The notes beneath the pieces are model-generated. The model did no database searches and was not told the DNA's origin. It worked only from the letters and a program-made list of their open reading frames with translations. A stretch of 64,000 nt of DNA. Origin: Amnibacterium kyonggiense. GTDB taxonomy: Bacteria > Actinomycetota > Actinomycetes > Actinomycetales > Microbacteriaceae. Each line of letters begins with the position of its first letter. Position 1 is the stretch's first letter. The stretch is taken from positions 372,001 through 436,000 of the forward strand of contig NZ_SOAM01000001.1 in NCBI RefSeq assembly GCF_004364555.1. Direction: 5' to 3'. This document shows positions 7,318 through 16,273 of the stretch, piece by piece. The translations under genes were made by a program, and so were the position numbers.

Positions 7318-8700
7318 TCAGCGCACGTGGTCGACGAGCGCCTCCGCGAGCCCGGTGTAGCCGGCCGGCGTCAGGGCGCCGAGCCGTGCCGCGGCGTCCT
7401 CCGCGAGGCCGAGCCCGGCGACGAACTCGCGCATCCCGTCCGCGGTGACCCGCCGTCCGCGCGTCAGCGCCTTCACGAGCTCGTAGGGGTTCGCCGCCGC
7501 GCTCCGGCCGGCGACGATCTCCGCGCGGACCACCGTCTGGATCGCCTCGCCGAGCACCTCCTGGTTGGCGTCGAGGTCCGCGAGCAGGCGCTCGCGGTCG
7601 AGGTCGATCTCACCGAGCCCGCGGCGGAGGTTGTCGAGCGCGACGAGCCCGTGCCCGAGCCCCACGCCGATGTTGCGCTGCGTCGTGGAGTCGGTCAGGT
7701 CGCGCTGCCACCGGGAGGTGACGAGGGTCCGGCGGAGCGTGCCGAGCACGCCCTCCGCGAGCTCGAGGTTCGCCTCCGCGTTCTCGAAGCGGATCGGGTT
7801 CACCTTGTGCGGCATCGTGGAGCTGCCGGTCGCGCCCGCCTGCGGCACCTGGATCAGGTAGCCCTCCGCGATGTACATCCAGACGTCGGTGCAGAGGTTG
7901 TGGAGGACGCCGCCCGCGTGCTCGACGCGGCCGTAGAGCTCGACCTGCCAGTCGTGCGACTCGATCTGCGTGGTCAGCGGGTTCCAGACGAGCCCGAGGC
8001 CCTCGACGAACCCGCGCGTGAGCGCCTGCCAGTCGACCTCGGGGGCGGCCACGACGTGAGCGGCGAAGTCGCCGCTCGCGCCGTTCGCCTTGCCGGTGAT
8101 CTCGACGGCGAGGACGCGGTCGCGCAGCCGCACGAGCCGGTGCACGAACACCGCCAGCTCCTTGCCCATCGTCGTCGGGGTCGCGGGCTGCCCGTGGGTG
8201 CGGGCGAGCATCGGCGCGTCCGCCCACCGCACGGCGAGGTCGCGGAGACGGTCGATCACGGCGTCCAGCGCCGGCACCCACACGTCCCGGACCGCGGCCT
8301 GCACGGTGAGGGCGACCGCGAGGTTGTTGATGTCCTCACTGGTGCAGGCGAAGTGCACGAGCTCGGCGAGGTCGCTCAGCCCGAGGGCCTCCAGCCGGTC
8401 CCGGAGGAAGTACTCGACGGCCTTGACGTCGTGGCGCGTGACCGCCTCGTGCGCGGCCAGCTCCGCGACGTCGTCGGCGCCGAAGCCGGTCACGATCGTC
8501 CGCAGGGCCGTCCGCTGCGCCGTCGGGAGCGGGGCCGTGCCGGCGACGCCCGCGTCGGTCAGCGCGATCAGCCACTCGACCTCGACGTGCACCCGCGCGC
8601 GGTTCAGGCCCGCCTCGGAGAGGTGGGCGGCGAGCGGCGCGGTCGCGGCGCGGTAGCGCCCGTCGAGCGGGGAGAGCGGCTGGTCGGCCAGGTCGGTCAT
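7318..8700 (-). CDS. purB: adenylosuccinate lyase
   Basis: PurB cleaves SAICAR to AICAR and adenylosuccinate to AMP in purine synthesis. The 460-residue protein has LSPLDGRY near the N-terminus, TSEDINN and ARTHGQPATPT as active-site blocks, and the fumarase/aspartase superfamily signature GSSTMPHKVNP. The start is supported by AGGAGG (minus strand) about 6 bases upstream of the ATG at 8700. It resembles the long PurB form of about 455 residues. It stands alone between the SGNH/GAF gene and a divergent two-gene unit. Confidence 0.97.
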   Translation of the reverse strand: MTDLADQPLSPLDGRYRAATAPLAAHLSEAGLNRARVHVEVEWLIALTDAGVAGTAPLPTAQRTALRTIVTGFGADDVAELAAHEAVTRHDVKAVEYFLRDRLEALGLSDLAELVHFACTSEDINNLAVALTVQAAVRDVWVPALDAVIDRLRDLAVRWADAPMLARTHGQPATPTTMGKELAVFVHRLVRLRDRVLAVEITGKANGASGDFAAHVVAAPEVDWQALTRGFVEGLGLVWNPLTTQIESHDWQVELYGRVEHAGGVLHNLCTDVWMYIAEGYLIQVPQAGATGSSTMPHKVNPIRFENAEANLELAEGVLGTLRRTLVTSRWQRDLTDSTTQRNIGVGLGHGLVALDNLRRGLGEIDLDRERLLADLDANQEVLGEAIQTVVRAEIVAGRSAAANPYELVKALTRGRRVTADGMREFVAGLGLAEDAAARLGALTPAGYTGLAEALVDHVR

Positions 8701-8845
8701 CGGGCCTCCTTCGATGCCTCCATTGTCCCCGGGGGCTCCCGGTCCCCGGACCACGGTCCAGCGACGGTCCCTCCCCAGGTCGATCCGGCCCGCTCGCCCG
8801 CCGCCGGGCTGCGGGAGGACCGTCCTCCCGCAGCAGGATCCCGGT

Positions 8846-9055
8846 GTGCTCCCCTCCGAAGCGGTCCCCGGCGACGACCAGGCCCTCGAGCTCGCCCGCC
8901 TCGAGCAGCTCGTCCGGGAGGTGCCGCTTCCCTCCCCGGACCTGCCGGGCTGGCAGTCGCTCACCGCGGGCGAGTACGCCGCGGCGGTCCGCGAGCTGAC
9001 CGCCCTGCTCGGGACCGTGGCGACGGCGCTCGCCGCGGCCAGGTCCGCCGGATGA
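8846..9055 (+). CDS. 69-residue helical peptide paired with the next gene
   Basis: A small frame beginning at GTG 8846 (AGGA upstream) encodes mostly amphipathic helix: ELARLEQLVREV, a Trp/Ser-containing middle (LPGWQSLTAGEYAAA) and a hydrophobic helix LLGTVATALAAA. Its stop overlaps the ATG of the next gene (ATGA). The W-x-x-L turn flanked by two helices recalls WXG100-like proteins, but it is shorter than the usual 100 residues and the likeness is only by eye. The function is unknown. Confidence 0.55.
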   Translation: MLPSEAVPGDDQALELARLEQLVREVPLPSPDLPGWQSLTAGEYAAAVRELTALLGTVATALAAARSAG

Positions 9056-10497
9056 GCGGGGACGGATCGGGCGGGTCGTCGGTCCGGGGCGGCGGGACGA
9101 TCGCCGTCGAGACCGCGGCGATGGTCGAGGCAGCGCAGGCTCTGTCCTGGACCGAGCAGCGCCTCGGCGAGCTCGCCGCGCGGACGGGTGCGTGCGTCCC
9201 GATGCTCACAGGCGCGACGCGGCGGATGCGCGCCGAGGAGGCGCTGACCCTGCTCCTCCGCGCCCGTGAGCGCGCTGTGGGGGTCGCGAGCGCGCTCGTG
9301 ATCGCCACGAGGCGCTACGGCGCCGTGGAGCACGCCGTGCTGGACCTGCAGCAGGGGCTCGCGGCGGGGCTCGCCGCCGGGACGGGCGGGTCGATGCGGG
9401 CGCTCTCGGTGGTGTTCGGTCCGCTCGGGGCGCTGCTCGTGGCCGGTGGCGTCGTCGAGGTCGCCGGCGCGCTCGTGCTGCTCCGCACCGCGCAGCGCTG
9501 GATGGAGACCGGGCGGATCGCGCCGCAGGCCGACCCGGTGCTGCTGCGCGGTCTGGCGCTCGTGCTCTCCTCGCTCGACGACGGCGTCCGCGGCGCGCTC
9601 CTCGCCGAGACCCCCACCGATCTCGTCCGCGACGACCCGGCCGGCCGCTTCGGGCGGGAGGACACGGCCGCCCTCCTCGCCGCCCTCCTCCTCCACCCGG
9701 CGGGCGCCCCGCTGACCGTGACGAGGACGGAGGAGCGGAGCACGCGCACGCCGCGTCGTCTCGTCGACCTGCTCGACCGGCTCCCGGACGGGCACGACCC
9801 GGGCGGCCAGATCCGGATCGAGCGCTACGGGTCCGGGTCGGACGCGCGCTGGATCGTCTACATCGCCGGCACGGTCACCTTCGCCCGGGACAGCGGCGAC
9901 GAGCCGTTCGACCTCGCGTCCGACGTGCTCGGCGTCGCGCACCGGCCGAGCGACTCGGAGCGGGCGGTCCTGACCGCGATGCAGGAGGCGGGCGTCGGGC
10001 GGGACGAGCCGGTGCTCCTCGTCGGGCACTCGCAGGGCGCGCTCGACGCCGTCCGCGTCGCGGAGGACGGCGGGTACGCGGTCGGCGGCGTCGTGCAGGT
10101 CGGGGGTCCGACCGGACAGATCGTCCTCCCCGAGGCCGTGCCGGTGCTGGCTGTCGAGCACGACGAGGACCTCGTGCCCGTCCTCGGCGGCACGGCGGCG
10201 ACCGGATCGGCGGGGCTGCGCCGCCTCGTCGTCCAGCGGTCGCTGCCGGACGGCGGGTTCGGGGTCAGGACGTCGGCCGCGACGGCCGCCTTCCCCGCGC
10301 ACGACCTCGGCGCCTACCGGCGGACGCTCGCGGGCGCGGAGGCGTCCGGGGACGCGCGGGTCGCCGCCTTCTCCGAGCGCATCGGCGCGTTCCTCGACGG
10401 CGAGCAGGGCACCGCGACGCGGTGGCGCGCGCGACGGGTCAGCTCGGGTCCCGCCCGGCCAGGGGACGCAGGAGCAGCGCCACGATCCACCCGATGA
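9052..10497 (+). CDS. alpha/beta-hydrolase-like protein with helical N-terminal domain
   Basis: The 481-residue protein has a helical N-terminal region (about 1-110, many Ala/Arg/Leu heptads), a hydrophobic segment near residues 110-150, a linker, and a C-terminal domain with the nucleophile elbow GHSQGALDAV at about residue 324. Later, VEHDEDLVPV can hold the acid residue, and AFPAHDLGAYRRTL the histidine. It is coupled (ATGA) to the 69-residue gene upstream. The layout resembles actinobacterial WXG-like helical proteins fused to lipase domains. The last 59 bases overlap the convergent gene at 10439-10855. The substrate is unknown. Confidence 0.7.
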   Translation: MSGDGSGGSSVRGGGTIAVETAAMVEAAQALSWTEQRLGELAARTGACVPMLTGATRRMRAEEALTLLLRARERAVGVASALVIATRRYGAVEHAVLDLQQGLAAGLAAGTGGSMRALSVVFGPLGALLVAGGVVEVAGALVLLRTAQRWMETGRIAPQADPVLLRGLALVLSSLDDGVRGALLAETPTDLVRDDPAGRFGREDTAALLAALLLHPAGAPLTVTRTEERSTRTPRRLVDLLDRLPDGHDPGGQIRIERYGSGSDARWIVYIAGTVTFARDSGDEPFDLASDVLGVAHRPSDSERAVLTAMQEAGVGRDEPVLLVGHSQGALDAVRVAEDGGYAVGGVVQVGGPTGQIVLPEAVPVLAVEHDEDLVPVLGGTAATGSAGLRRLVVQRSLPDGGFGVRTSAATAAFPAHDLGAYRRTLAGAEASGDARVAAFSERIGAFLDGEQGTATRWRARRVSSGPARPGDAGAAPRSTR

Positions 10498-10855
10498 CAC
10501 CGGTCACGAGCGCGCCGAGCACACCCCACCAGAAGCCGTCGACGGTGAGCCCGAACCCGATCACGCTGCTGATCCAGCCGACGAGCAGGAACAGGAGGCC
10601 GTTGACCACGAGGGAGATGAGCCCGAGCGTCAGGAGGTAGAGGGGGAACGCGACGATGCGGATCGCGGTGCCGAGCACGCCGTTGACGACGCCGAAGATG
10701 AGCCCGAGCAGCAGGTAGGTGAGCACGGCGGCCACGGGGTCGTCGGCGCGGTACGGGATCACCCGGACGCCGCCCTGCCCGAGGGCCGCGAACAGCAGTG
10801 TCGCGAGCCAGAGCGCGATCGCGTTGACGACCGCCCGCACGACGAACCTGCGCAT
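10439..10855 (-). CDS. phage holin family IV-like membrane protein (PF04020)
   Basis: The 138-residue product has four hydrophobic segments with the typical pattern ending WWGVLGALVTGVIGWIVALL and a short basic tail. It matches the widespread small membrane family named after a phage holin but normally chromosomal; nothing else here suggests a prophage. The ATG at 10855 gives MRRFVVRAVVNAIALW, a normal start for this family. The final codons overlap the convergent hydrolase gene by 59 bases. Confidence 0.8.
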   Translation of the reverse strand: MRRFVVRAVVNAIALWLATLLFAALGQGGVRVIPYRADDPVAAVLTYLLLGLIFGVVNGVLGTAIRIVAFPLYLLTLGLISLVVNGLLFLLVGWISSVIGFGLTVDGFWWGVLGALVTGVIGWIVALLLRPLAGRDPS

Positions 10856-10955
10856 CCGACCACTATGGCAGGACGGCCCCCGTGCGCGCCGGGAGGCTCG
10901 ACCGAGGCTCCGAGCGGTCACTGTGGCCGTCGTGCACGGATTCGGCCTCGGCTTT

Positions 10956-11011
10956 GTGGATGTGCTCCACCCGTGGGTCCGCGTCCGCTCGATACTGTCC
11001 ACGGATACAGT
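10956..11011 (+). promoter_or_regulatory. inverted repeats and -10 before the 2-oxoacid dehydrogenase operon
   Basis: GTGGA(tgtgc)TCCAC lies at 10956-10970, and ACTGT(8 bases)ACAGT at 10994-11011. The hexamer TACTGT (10993-10998), a plausible actinobacterial -10, overlaps the second repeat, so a bound regulator could block it. The region is the only gap between the divergent holin-like gene and the E1 alpha gene. The regulator is not identified. Confidence 0.4.
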
Positions 11012-11081
11012 GATCGCCGGGCCGCAGGGCCCGGTGCGCGGGCTCCCGGGGGGACCCGCGCCGACGACGTGAGGAGCGCCG

Positions 11082-12197
11082 GTGGCCTCAGGCTCGGAGA
11101 CCGTGAGCGTGCTCGACGAGCACGGCTCGATCCGACCGACCGCGGCGGCGGAGCCGTACGCGGACCTGGCGCTCGCCGTCCCGCTCGAGGACCGGGTCGC
11201 GTTCCTCCGCGACATGGTGCGGACGCGGGCCTTCGACGTCGCGGCGGCGAACCTGCAGCGGCAGGGGCATCTCGCGCTCTGGGTGCCGAGCTACGGCCAG
11301 GAGGCCGCGCAGGTCGGGTCCGCCCGGGCTGCGCGCACGCAGGACGCGATCTTCCCCGCCTACCGCGAGCACGCCGTCGCGATGATCCGCGGGCTCGACC
11401 CGATGGCGATCATCCGCTTCTACCGGGGCATGACCCACGGCGGATGGGACCCGGCGGAGAACGGCGGCTTCCGGCTCTACACGCTCGTGATCGGCTCGCA
11501 GACGCTGCACGCGACCGGGTACGCGATGGGGATCCGGCTCGACGGCGCCTCCGGTACGGGGGACCCTGAGCGGGACGAGGCCGTCGTCGTCTACTTCGGC
11601 GACGGCGCGACCGCGCAGGGCGACACGAACGAGGCGCTCGTCTTCGCGGCGAGCTACGACACGCCGCAGGTCTTCTTCATCCAGAACAACCACTGGGCGA
11701 TCTCCGTGCCCGTCGAGCGGCAGTCGAAGGTCCCCCTCGCGCAGCGCGCCGCCGGCTTCGGCCTGCCCGGCGTCCGCGTCGACGGCAACGACGTCCTCGC
11801 CTCCTACGCCGTGACGCGCCGTCACCTCGACGCGGCGCGCGCCGGCGAGGGCCCCGCGCTCATCGAGGCGCTCACCTACCGGATCGGCGCACACACGTCG
11901 TCCGACGACCCGACGAAGTACCGCTCGGAGGACGAGCTCGCGCGGTGGACCGAGCGCGACCCGATCCTCCGGCTCCGCCGCCACCTCGAGTCCGAGGGCG
12001 TGGGCGCCGACGTCTTCGAGGGGATCGACGCGGAGGCCGCCGAGCTCGCGGCGGACGTGCGACAGCGGACGGTCGAACTCGAGGAGCCGCCGGCCTCCCT
12101 CATGTTCGAGCACGTCTACAGCGAGCCGCACCCGCTCACGACCTCGCAGCAGGAGTGGCTCGCCCAGTACGAGGCGTCGTTCGGAGGCGCCTCGTGA
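11082..12197 (+). CDS. 2-oxoacid dehydrogenase E1 component, alpha subunit
   Basis: With the beta subunit, E1 decarboxylates pyruvate or branched-chain 2-oxoacids using thiamine diphosphate and passes the acyl group to E2 lipoate. The 371-residue protein has [14 protein letters not shown], then the ThDP motif [14 protein letters not shown] through QNNHWAIS, and the phosphorylation-loop-like [16 protein letters not shown]. The GTG at 11082 follows GAGGAG at 11071-11076. It is the first of three coupled genes (E1a, E1b, E2). Sequence features fit the branched-chain/acetoin group as well as pyruvate, so the substrate is left open. Confidence 0.9.
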   Translation: MASGSETVSVLDEHGSIRPTAAAEPYADLALAVPLEDRVAFLRDMVRTRAFDVAAANLQRQGHLALWVPSYGQEAAQVGSARAARTQDAIFPAYREHAVAMIRGLDPMAIIRFYRGMTHGGWDPAENGGFRLYTLVIGSQTLHATGYAMGIRLDGASGTGDPERDEAVVVYFGDGATAQGDTNEALVFAASYDTPQVFFIQNNHWAISVPVERQSKVPLAQRAAGFGLPGVRVDGNDVLASYAVTRRHLDAARAGEGPALIEALTYRIGAHTSSDDPTKYRSEDELARWTERDPILRLRRHLESEGVGADVFEGIDAEAAELAADVRQRTVELEEPPASLMFEHVYSEPHPLTTSQQEWLAQYEASFGGAS

Positions 12198-13168
12198 CCG
12201 CGATGCCGATGGTGAAGGCGCTGAACGCCGGGTTGCGCAAGGCGCTCGCCGACGACGACAAGGTCCTCCTCATGGGGGAGGACATCGGCACGCTCGGCGG
12301 CGTCTTCCGGGTCACCGAGGGGCTGCAGGCCGAGTTCGGCGAGAAGCGGGTGTTCGACACCCCGCTCGCCGAGTCGGGCATCGTCGGGACTGCGATCGGA
12401 CTCGCGATGCGCGGCTACCGGCCCGTGTGCGAGATCCAGTTCGACGGCTTCATCTACCCCGGCTTCGACCAGATCACCTCGCAGCTCGCGAAGCTCACGA
12501 ACCGCTACGGGGGCGCGCTGCAGCTGCCGGTCGTGATCCGGGTGCCGTACGGCGGCCACATCGGCGCGGTCGAGCACCACCAGGAGAGCCCCGAGGCGCT
12601 GTTCGCGCACACCGCCGGCCTCCGCGTCGTGAGCCCGTCGACGCCGAACGACGCGTACTGGATGATCCAGCAGGCGATCGCCTCGAACGATCCCGTCATG
12701 TTCTTCGAGCCGAAGGGGCGCTACTGGCCGAAGGGGGAGGTCGACCTCGACCGTCCCGCCGTCGACCTGCACGCCTCCCGCGTCGTGCGCACGGGCACCG
12801 ACGCGACGCTGATCGGCTACGGCCCGATGGTGAGCGTGCTGCTCACCGCCGCGGAGATCGCGGCCGAGGAGGGGCGCAGCCTCGAGGTCGTGGACGTGCG
12901 CTCCCTCTCCCCCGTCGACTGGGAGCCGATCGTCGCGTCGGTCGAGAAGACGGGGCGCGCGGTCGTGGCGCACGAGGCGTCCGGGTTCCTCGGCCTCGGG
13001 TCCGAGATCGCGGCGCAGGTCACCGAGCGCGCGTTCTACTCCCTGGAGGCGCCGGTGCTGCGGGTGACGGGCTTCGACATCCCGTTCCCGCCTGCGAGAC
13101 TCGAGAAGCTCCACCTGCCCGACGCGGACCGCGTGCTCGAAGCCGTCGACCGCACGTTCTCGTACTAG
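12194..13168 (+). CDS. 2-oxoacid dehydrogenase E1 component, beta subunit
   Basis: This 324-residue partner of E1 alpha completes the ThDP site. Family blocks are [52 protein letters not shown] and [20 protein letters not shown]; the C-terminal domain has [11 protein letters not shown] and [11 protein letters not shown]. The GTG overlaps the alpha-subunit stop (GTGA), so translation is coupled. The length is normal. No E3 (lipoamide dehydrogenase) gene follows, so the complex must use one encoded elsewhere. Confidence 0.93.
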   Translation: MTAMPMVKALNAGLRKALADDDKVLLMGEDIGTLGGVFRVTEGLQAEFGEKRVFDTPLAESGIVGTAIGLAMRGYRPVCEIQFDGFIYPGFDQITSQLAKLTNRYGGALQLPVVIRVPYGGHIGAVEHHQESPEALFAHTAGLRVVSPSTPNDAYWMIQQAIASNDPVMFFEPKGRYWPKGEVDLDRPAVDLHASRVVRTGTDATLIGYGPMVSVLLTAAEIAAEEGRSLEVVDVRSLSPVDWEPIVASVEKTGRAVVAHEASGFLGLGSEIAAQVTERAFYSLEAPVLRVTGFDIPFPPARLEKLHLPDADRVLEAVDRTFSY

Positions 13169-13191
13169 CCGAGCCGCGTACTAGGAGAGAT

Positions 13192-14493
13192 GTGACCACG
13201 TCCCACTTCGCCCTGCCCGACGTCGGCGAGGGGCTCACGGAGGCCGAGATCGTCTCCTGGAAGGTGGCGCCCGGCGACGAGGTCACCGTGAACCAGGTGA
13301 TCGTCGAGATCGAGACGGCGAAGTCGCTCGTCGAGCTGCCCTCGCCGTACGCCGGCACGGTGGCCGAGCTCCTCGTCGCGGAGGGGGACACCGTCGCGGT
13401 CGGCACGCCGATCGTCGCGGTCGCGTCCGGCACGGCCGAGCAGCTGGCCGCGCCGCTGCGCACGCCCGCGCAGGCCGCCTCGCCGGTCGAGGTGCAGGTC
13501 CGGGAGCCCGCGGAGCAGGTCGACGAGGGCTCGGGCTCGGTGCTCGTCGGGTACGGCACCGACACGCACGCCAAGAGCCGTCGCGGGCAGCGCCGCGGCC
13601 CCGTCGCGAGTCCGGTGCCGGTCCGCACGCCGGTCGCCGCTCCCGTGAAGCCGCCGATCCGGAAGCTCGCGAAGGACCTCGGCGTCGACCTCGGCCGGGT
13701 CGCCCCGAGCGGGACGTCGGGCGAGGTGACGCGGGACGACGTGCTGCGCGCGAAGCAGCAGGAGAGCGTCTTCCGCAACGTCGAGACGCCGGCGTGGCCC
13801 GACAGCCGCGAGGAGCGCGTCCCCGTCAAGGGCATGCGCAAGGCGATCGCGAACGCGATGGTCTCCAGTGCTTTCACCGCGCCGCACGTGAGCGTCTTCG
13901 TCGACGTGGACGCCACCCGCACGATGGAGTACATCAAGCGGCTGAAGGCCTCCCCGGACTTCGCGAACGTGCGCATCTCGCCGCTGCTCGTCATGGCTCG
14001 CGCGGTCATCTGGGCGGTGCGCCGCAACCCGACCGTGAACTCGAGCTGGACCGACAGCGAGATCGTGGTCCACCACTACGTGAACCTCGGCATCGCGGCC
14101 GCGACGCCGCGCGGGCTCATCGTCCCGAACGTCAAGGACGCGCAGTCGCTGTCGATGCGGAACCTCGCGTCGTCCCTCGAGCAGCTCGTCATCACCGCCC
14201 GCGACGGCAAGACGCAGCCCGCGGAGATGGCGCAGGGGACCATCACGATCACGAACCTCGGCAGCTTCGGGATGGACACCGGGACGCCGATCCTCAACCC
14301 GGGGGAGGTGGCGATCGTCGCCCTCGGCACCATCAAGCAGAAGCCGTGGGTCGTCGACGGCGAGGTCGTGCCCCGCTACGTCACGACGATCGGCGCGAGC
14401 TTCGACCACCGCGTCGTCGACGGCGACGTCGCGAGCCGCTTCACGGCCGATGTCGCGGCGATCCTCGAGGAGCCGGCCCTGTTGCTGGACTGA
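13192..14493 (+). CDS. 2-oxoacid dehydrogenase E2 (dihydrolipoamide acyltransferase)
   Basis: E2 carries the lipoyl arm and transfers the acyl group to CoA. The 433-residue protein has one lipoyl domain (residues 1-80, with the lipoylated Lys in [13 protein letters not shown]), a flexible Pro/Ala linker, a peripheral subunit-binding domain ([18 protein letters not shown], about 153-190) and the catalytic domain ending [17 protein letters not shown] with the active-site His. The GTG at 13192 is used, since the overlapping ATG at 13190 runs straight into a stop; AGGAGAG lies just upstream. It ends the three-gene operon. Confidence 0.94.
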   Translation: MTTSHFALPDVGEGLTEAEIVSWKVAPGDEVTVNQVIVEIETAKSLVELPSPYAGTVAELLVAEGDTVAVGTPIVAVASGTAEQLAAPLRTPAQAASPVEVQVREPAEQVDEGSGSVLVGYGTDTHAKSRRGQRRGPVASPVPVRTPVAAPVKPPIRKLAKDLGVDLGRVAPSGTSGEVTRDDVLRAKQQESVFRNVETPAWPDSREERVPVKGMRKAIANAMVSSAFTAPHVSVFVDVDATRTMEYIKRLKASPDFANVRISPLLVMARAVIWAVRRNPTVNSSWTDSEIVVHHYVNLGIAAATPRGLIVPNVKDAQSLSMRNLASSLEQLVITARDGKTQPAEMAQGTITITNLGSFGMDTGTPILNPGEVAIVALGTIKQKPWVVDGEVVPRYVTTIGASFDHRVVDGDVASRFTADVAAILEEPALLLD

Positions 14494-14548
14494 GGGGTGA
14501 CCTCGGCGCCCCACCGGAGGCGGAGGCGCGCTCCACCACTCCTCCGAG

Positions 14549-14578
14549 TTGAGAATGATTCCCACTAGCGAGTAGCGT
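14549..14578 (+). promoter_or_regulatory. Zur box and -10 hexamer before znuA
   Basis: TTGAGAATGATTCCCA (14549-14564) is an imperfect palindrome around a central G and matches the actinobacterial Zur box pattern TGaaAATGATttTCA. It is followed after 8 bases by TAGCGT (14573-14578), a TANNNT -10 that lies 7 bases from the znuA ATG. Zur bound to zinc would cover the promoter. The zur gene itself lies 2.5 kb downstream in the same direction. Confidence 0.75.
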
Positions 14579-14585
14579 CCGTGAC

Positions 14586-15482
14586 ATGAAGCGGCTGCTC
14601 CCCCTCGTCCTCGTCCCGGTGCTGGCGCTCGCGGGATGCTCGGCGGCCGGCGGGGGATCCACGGCGGACGGTCGGATCCGCGTCGTCGCCTCGACCGACG
14701 TGTGGGGCGACGTCGTGGAGCAGGTCGGCGGCTCGGCGGTGCAGGTGGACTCGATCATCAGCGACCCGGACCGCGACCCGCACGAGTACCAGGCCGACCC
14801 GCGCGACCAGCTCGCGGTGTCGCGGGCGAAGCTCGTCGTCGTGAACGGCGGCGGCTACGACGACTTCCTCGAGCAGCTGCTGAAGAACGCGCCGGCGTCC
14901 ACGGAGACGGTGAACGCCGCGGAGTCGTCCGGGCTCGACCTGAAGCCGTCGACGGGGCAGTTCAACGAGCACCTCTGGTACGACCTCCCCGTCGTCAGCA
15001 GGGTCGCGGGCGTGATCGCCGACGAGCTGACGAAGGTGGACCCGTCGAAGAAGGCGGACTTCGCCGCACGCCTGCGGACGTTCCGCGACTCGCTCGCGGC
15101 ACTGGAGGCGACCGAGGCGTCGATCCGGACCACGGCCGCCGGCGAGGGCGTCGCCATCACCGAACCGGTCCCGCTGTACATGACCGCGGCGCTCGGACTC
15201 GTGAACCGCACGCCGCCCGCGTTCAGCGAGGCGATCGAGGAGGGCGACGACGTCGCGCCCGCCGTCCTCCGGGAGCAGCTCGCGCTCCTCCGCGAGCACC
15301 GCGTGCAGGTCCTCGCGTACAACGAGCAGACGACCGGCGCGACGACGCAGCAGGTCCTCGCCGCGGCGAAGGAGGCGGACGTCCCGGTCGTCGGCGTGCG
15401 GGAGACGCTGCCCGACGGGCAGGATTACCTCCAGTGGATGCAGCACGACCTCGCGGCGCTGCGAACGGCGCTCGAACGGTGA
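14586..15482 (+). CDS. znuA: zinc ABC transporter, substrate-binding lipoprotein
   Basis: This is a cluster A-I metal-binding lipoprotein that delivers zinc (or manganese) to the permease. It is 298 residues long, with a signal peptide ending in the lipobox LAGC (Cys18). Metal-site candidates are His66 in DPHEYQ and His129 in EHLWYDLP, with an acidic residue later; the usual His-rich loop between them is absent. It heads the znuA-znuC-znuB-zur run and is preceded by a Zur box. The 4-base overlap with znuC indicates translational coupling. The regulator and box favour zinc over manganese. Confidence 0.9.
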   Translation: MKRLLPLVLVPVLALAGCSAAGGGSTADGRIRVVASTDVWGDVVEQVGGSAVQVDSIISDPDRDPHEYQADPRDQLAVSRAKLVVVNGGGYDDFLEQLLKNAPASTETVNAAESSGLDLKPSTGQFNEHLWYDLPVVSRVAGVIADELTKVDPSKKADFAARLRTFRDSLAALEATEASIRTTAAGEGVAITEPVPLYMTAALGLVNRTPPAFSEAIEEGDDVAPAVLREQLALLREHRVQVLAYNEQTTGATTQQVLAAAKEADVPVVGVRETLPDGQDYLQWMQHDLAALRTALER

Positions 15483-16273
15483 CGCCCGCGATCGAGCTCT
15501 CCGGCGCGCGGCTCGCCTTCGGCGACCGCACGCTGTGGCGCGACCTGGACCTCGCCGTCGCGGCCGGCGAGTTCGTCGCCGTCCTCGGCCCCAACGGTTC
15601 CGGCAAGACGACGTTGCTGAAGGCCGTGCTCGGCACGCAGCCCCTGTCGGGCGGCACGCTCCGCGTGCTCGGGAGACCGCCCGCCCGCGGCGACCGCCGG
15701 ATCGGATACATCCCGCAGCAGCGGCTGCTCGACGCGTCGACCCCGGTGCGCGGTGCCGACCTCCTCGGCTTCGGCGTCGACGGCGCTCGCTTCGGCCTCC
15801 CCGTCCGTCGCCGGGCCGACCGCGAGCGGGTGGCGCGCCTGATCCACGACGTCGGGGCGGACGCGTTCGCCGACCGGGCCGCGTGGCGGCTCTCCGGCGG
15901 CGAGCAGCAGCGCCTCCGCGTCGGGCAGGCGATCGCCGACGACCCCGCGCTGCTGCTCTGCGACGAGCCGTTGATCTCCCTCGACCTCGCGAACCAGGCG
16001 GCGGTGAGCGGGTTGATCGACCGGCAGCGCCGCGAGCACGGGGCCGCCGTGCTGTTCGTGACGCACGACGTGAACCCCGTCCTCGAGTACGTCGACCGGG
16101 TCGTCTACCTCGTCGACGGGCGGGTGCGGATCGGTCCGCCCGACGAGGTGCTCACGTCGCCGGTGCTGAGCGAGCTCTACCGCACCCATGTCGACGTGGT
16201 CCGCGTCCACGATCGCGTCGTCGTCGTCGGAGCCGGCCACGACCCGCACGAGCACGCGGAGGACGCGTCGTGA
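15479..16273 (+). CDS. znuC: zinc ABC transporter, ATP-binding protein
   Basis: This ATPase drives zinc import. The 264-residue protein has Walker A GPNGSGKTT near residue 40, a Q-loop (IGYIPQQR), the ABC signature LSGGEQQRLRVGQA, Walker B ALLLCDEP and the switch His in FVTHDVN. The His/Asp-rich tail (GHDPHEHAEDAS) could bind metal. It starts at a GTG overlapping the znuA stop and overlaps the permease gene by 4 bases. Confidence 0.94.
   Translation: MTPAIELSGARLAFGDRTLWRDLDLAVAAGEFVAVLGPNGSGKTTLLKAVLGTQPLSGGTLRVLGRPPARGDRRIGYIPQQRLLDASTPVRGADLLGFGVDGARFGLPVRRRADRERVARLIHDVGADAFADRAAWRLSGGEQQRLRVGQAIADDPALLLCDEPLISLDLANQAAVSGLIDRQRREHGAAVLFVTHDVNPVLEYVDRVVYLVDGRVRIGPPDEVLTSPVLSELYRTHVDVVRVHDRVVVVGAGHDPHEHAEDAS

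Noticed and set aside
7285-10497. A 1070-codon plus-strand frame covering purB and the hydrolase
   Set aside because: Its first half is antisense to purB, whose signatures are complete; only the part from 9052 is the real hydrolase gene.
10439-10855. Prophage remnant suggested by the holin-like gene
   Set aside because: The family is normally chromosomal, and no other phage gene, integrase or att-like repeat lies nearby.
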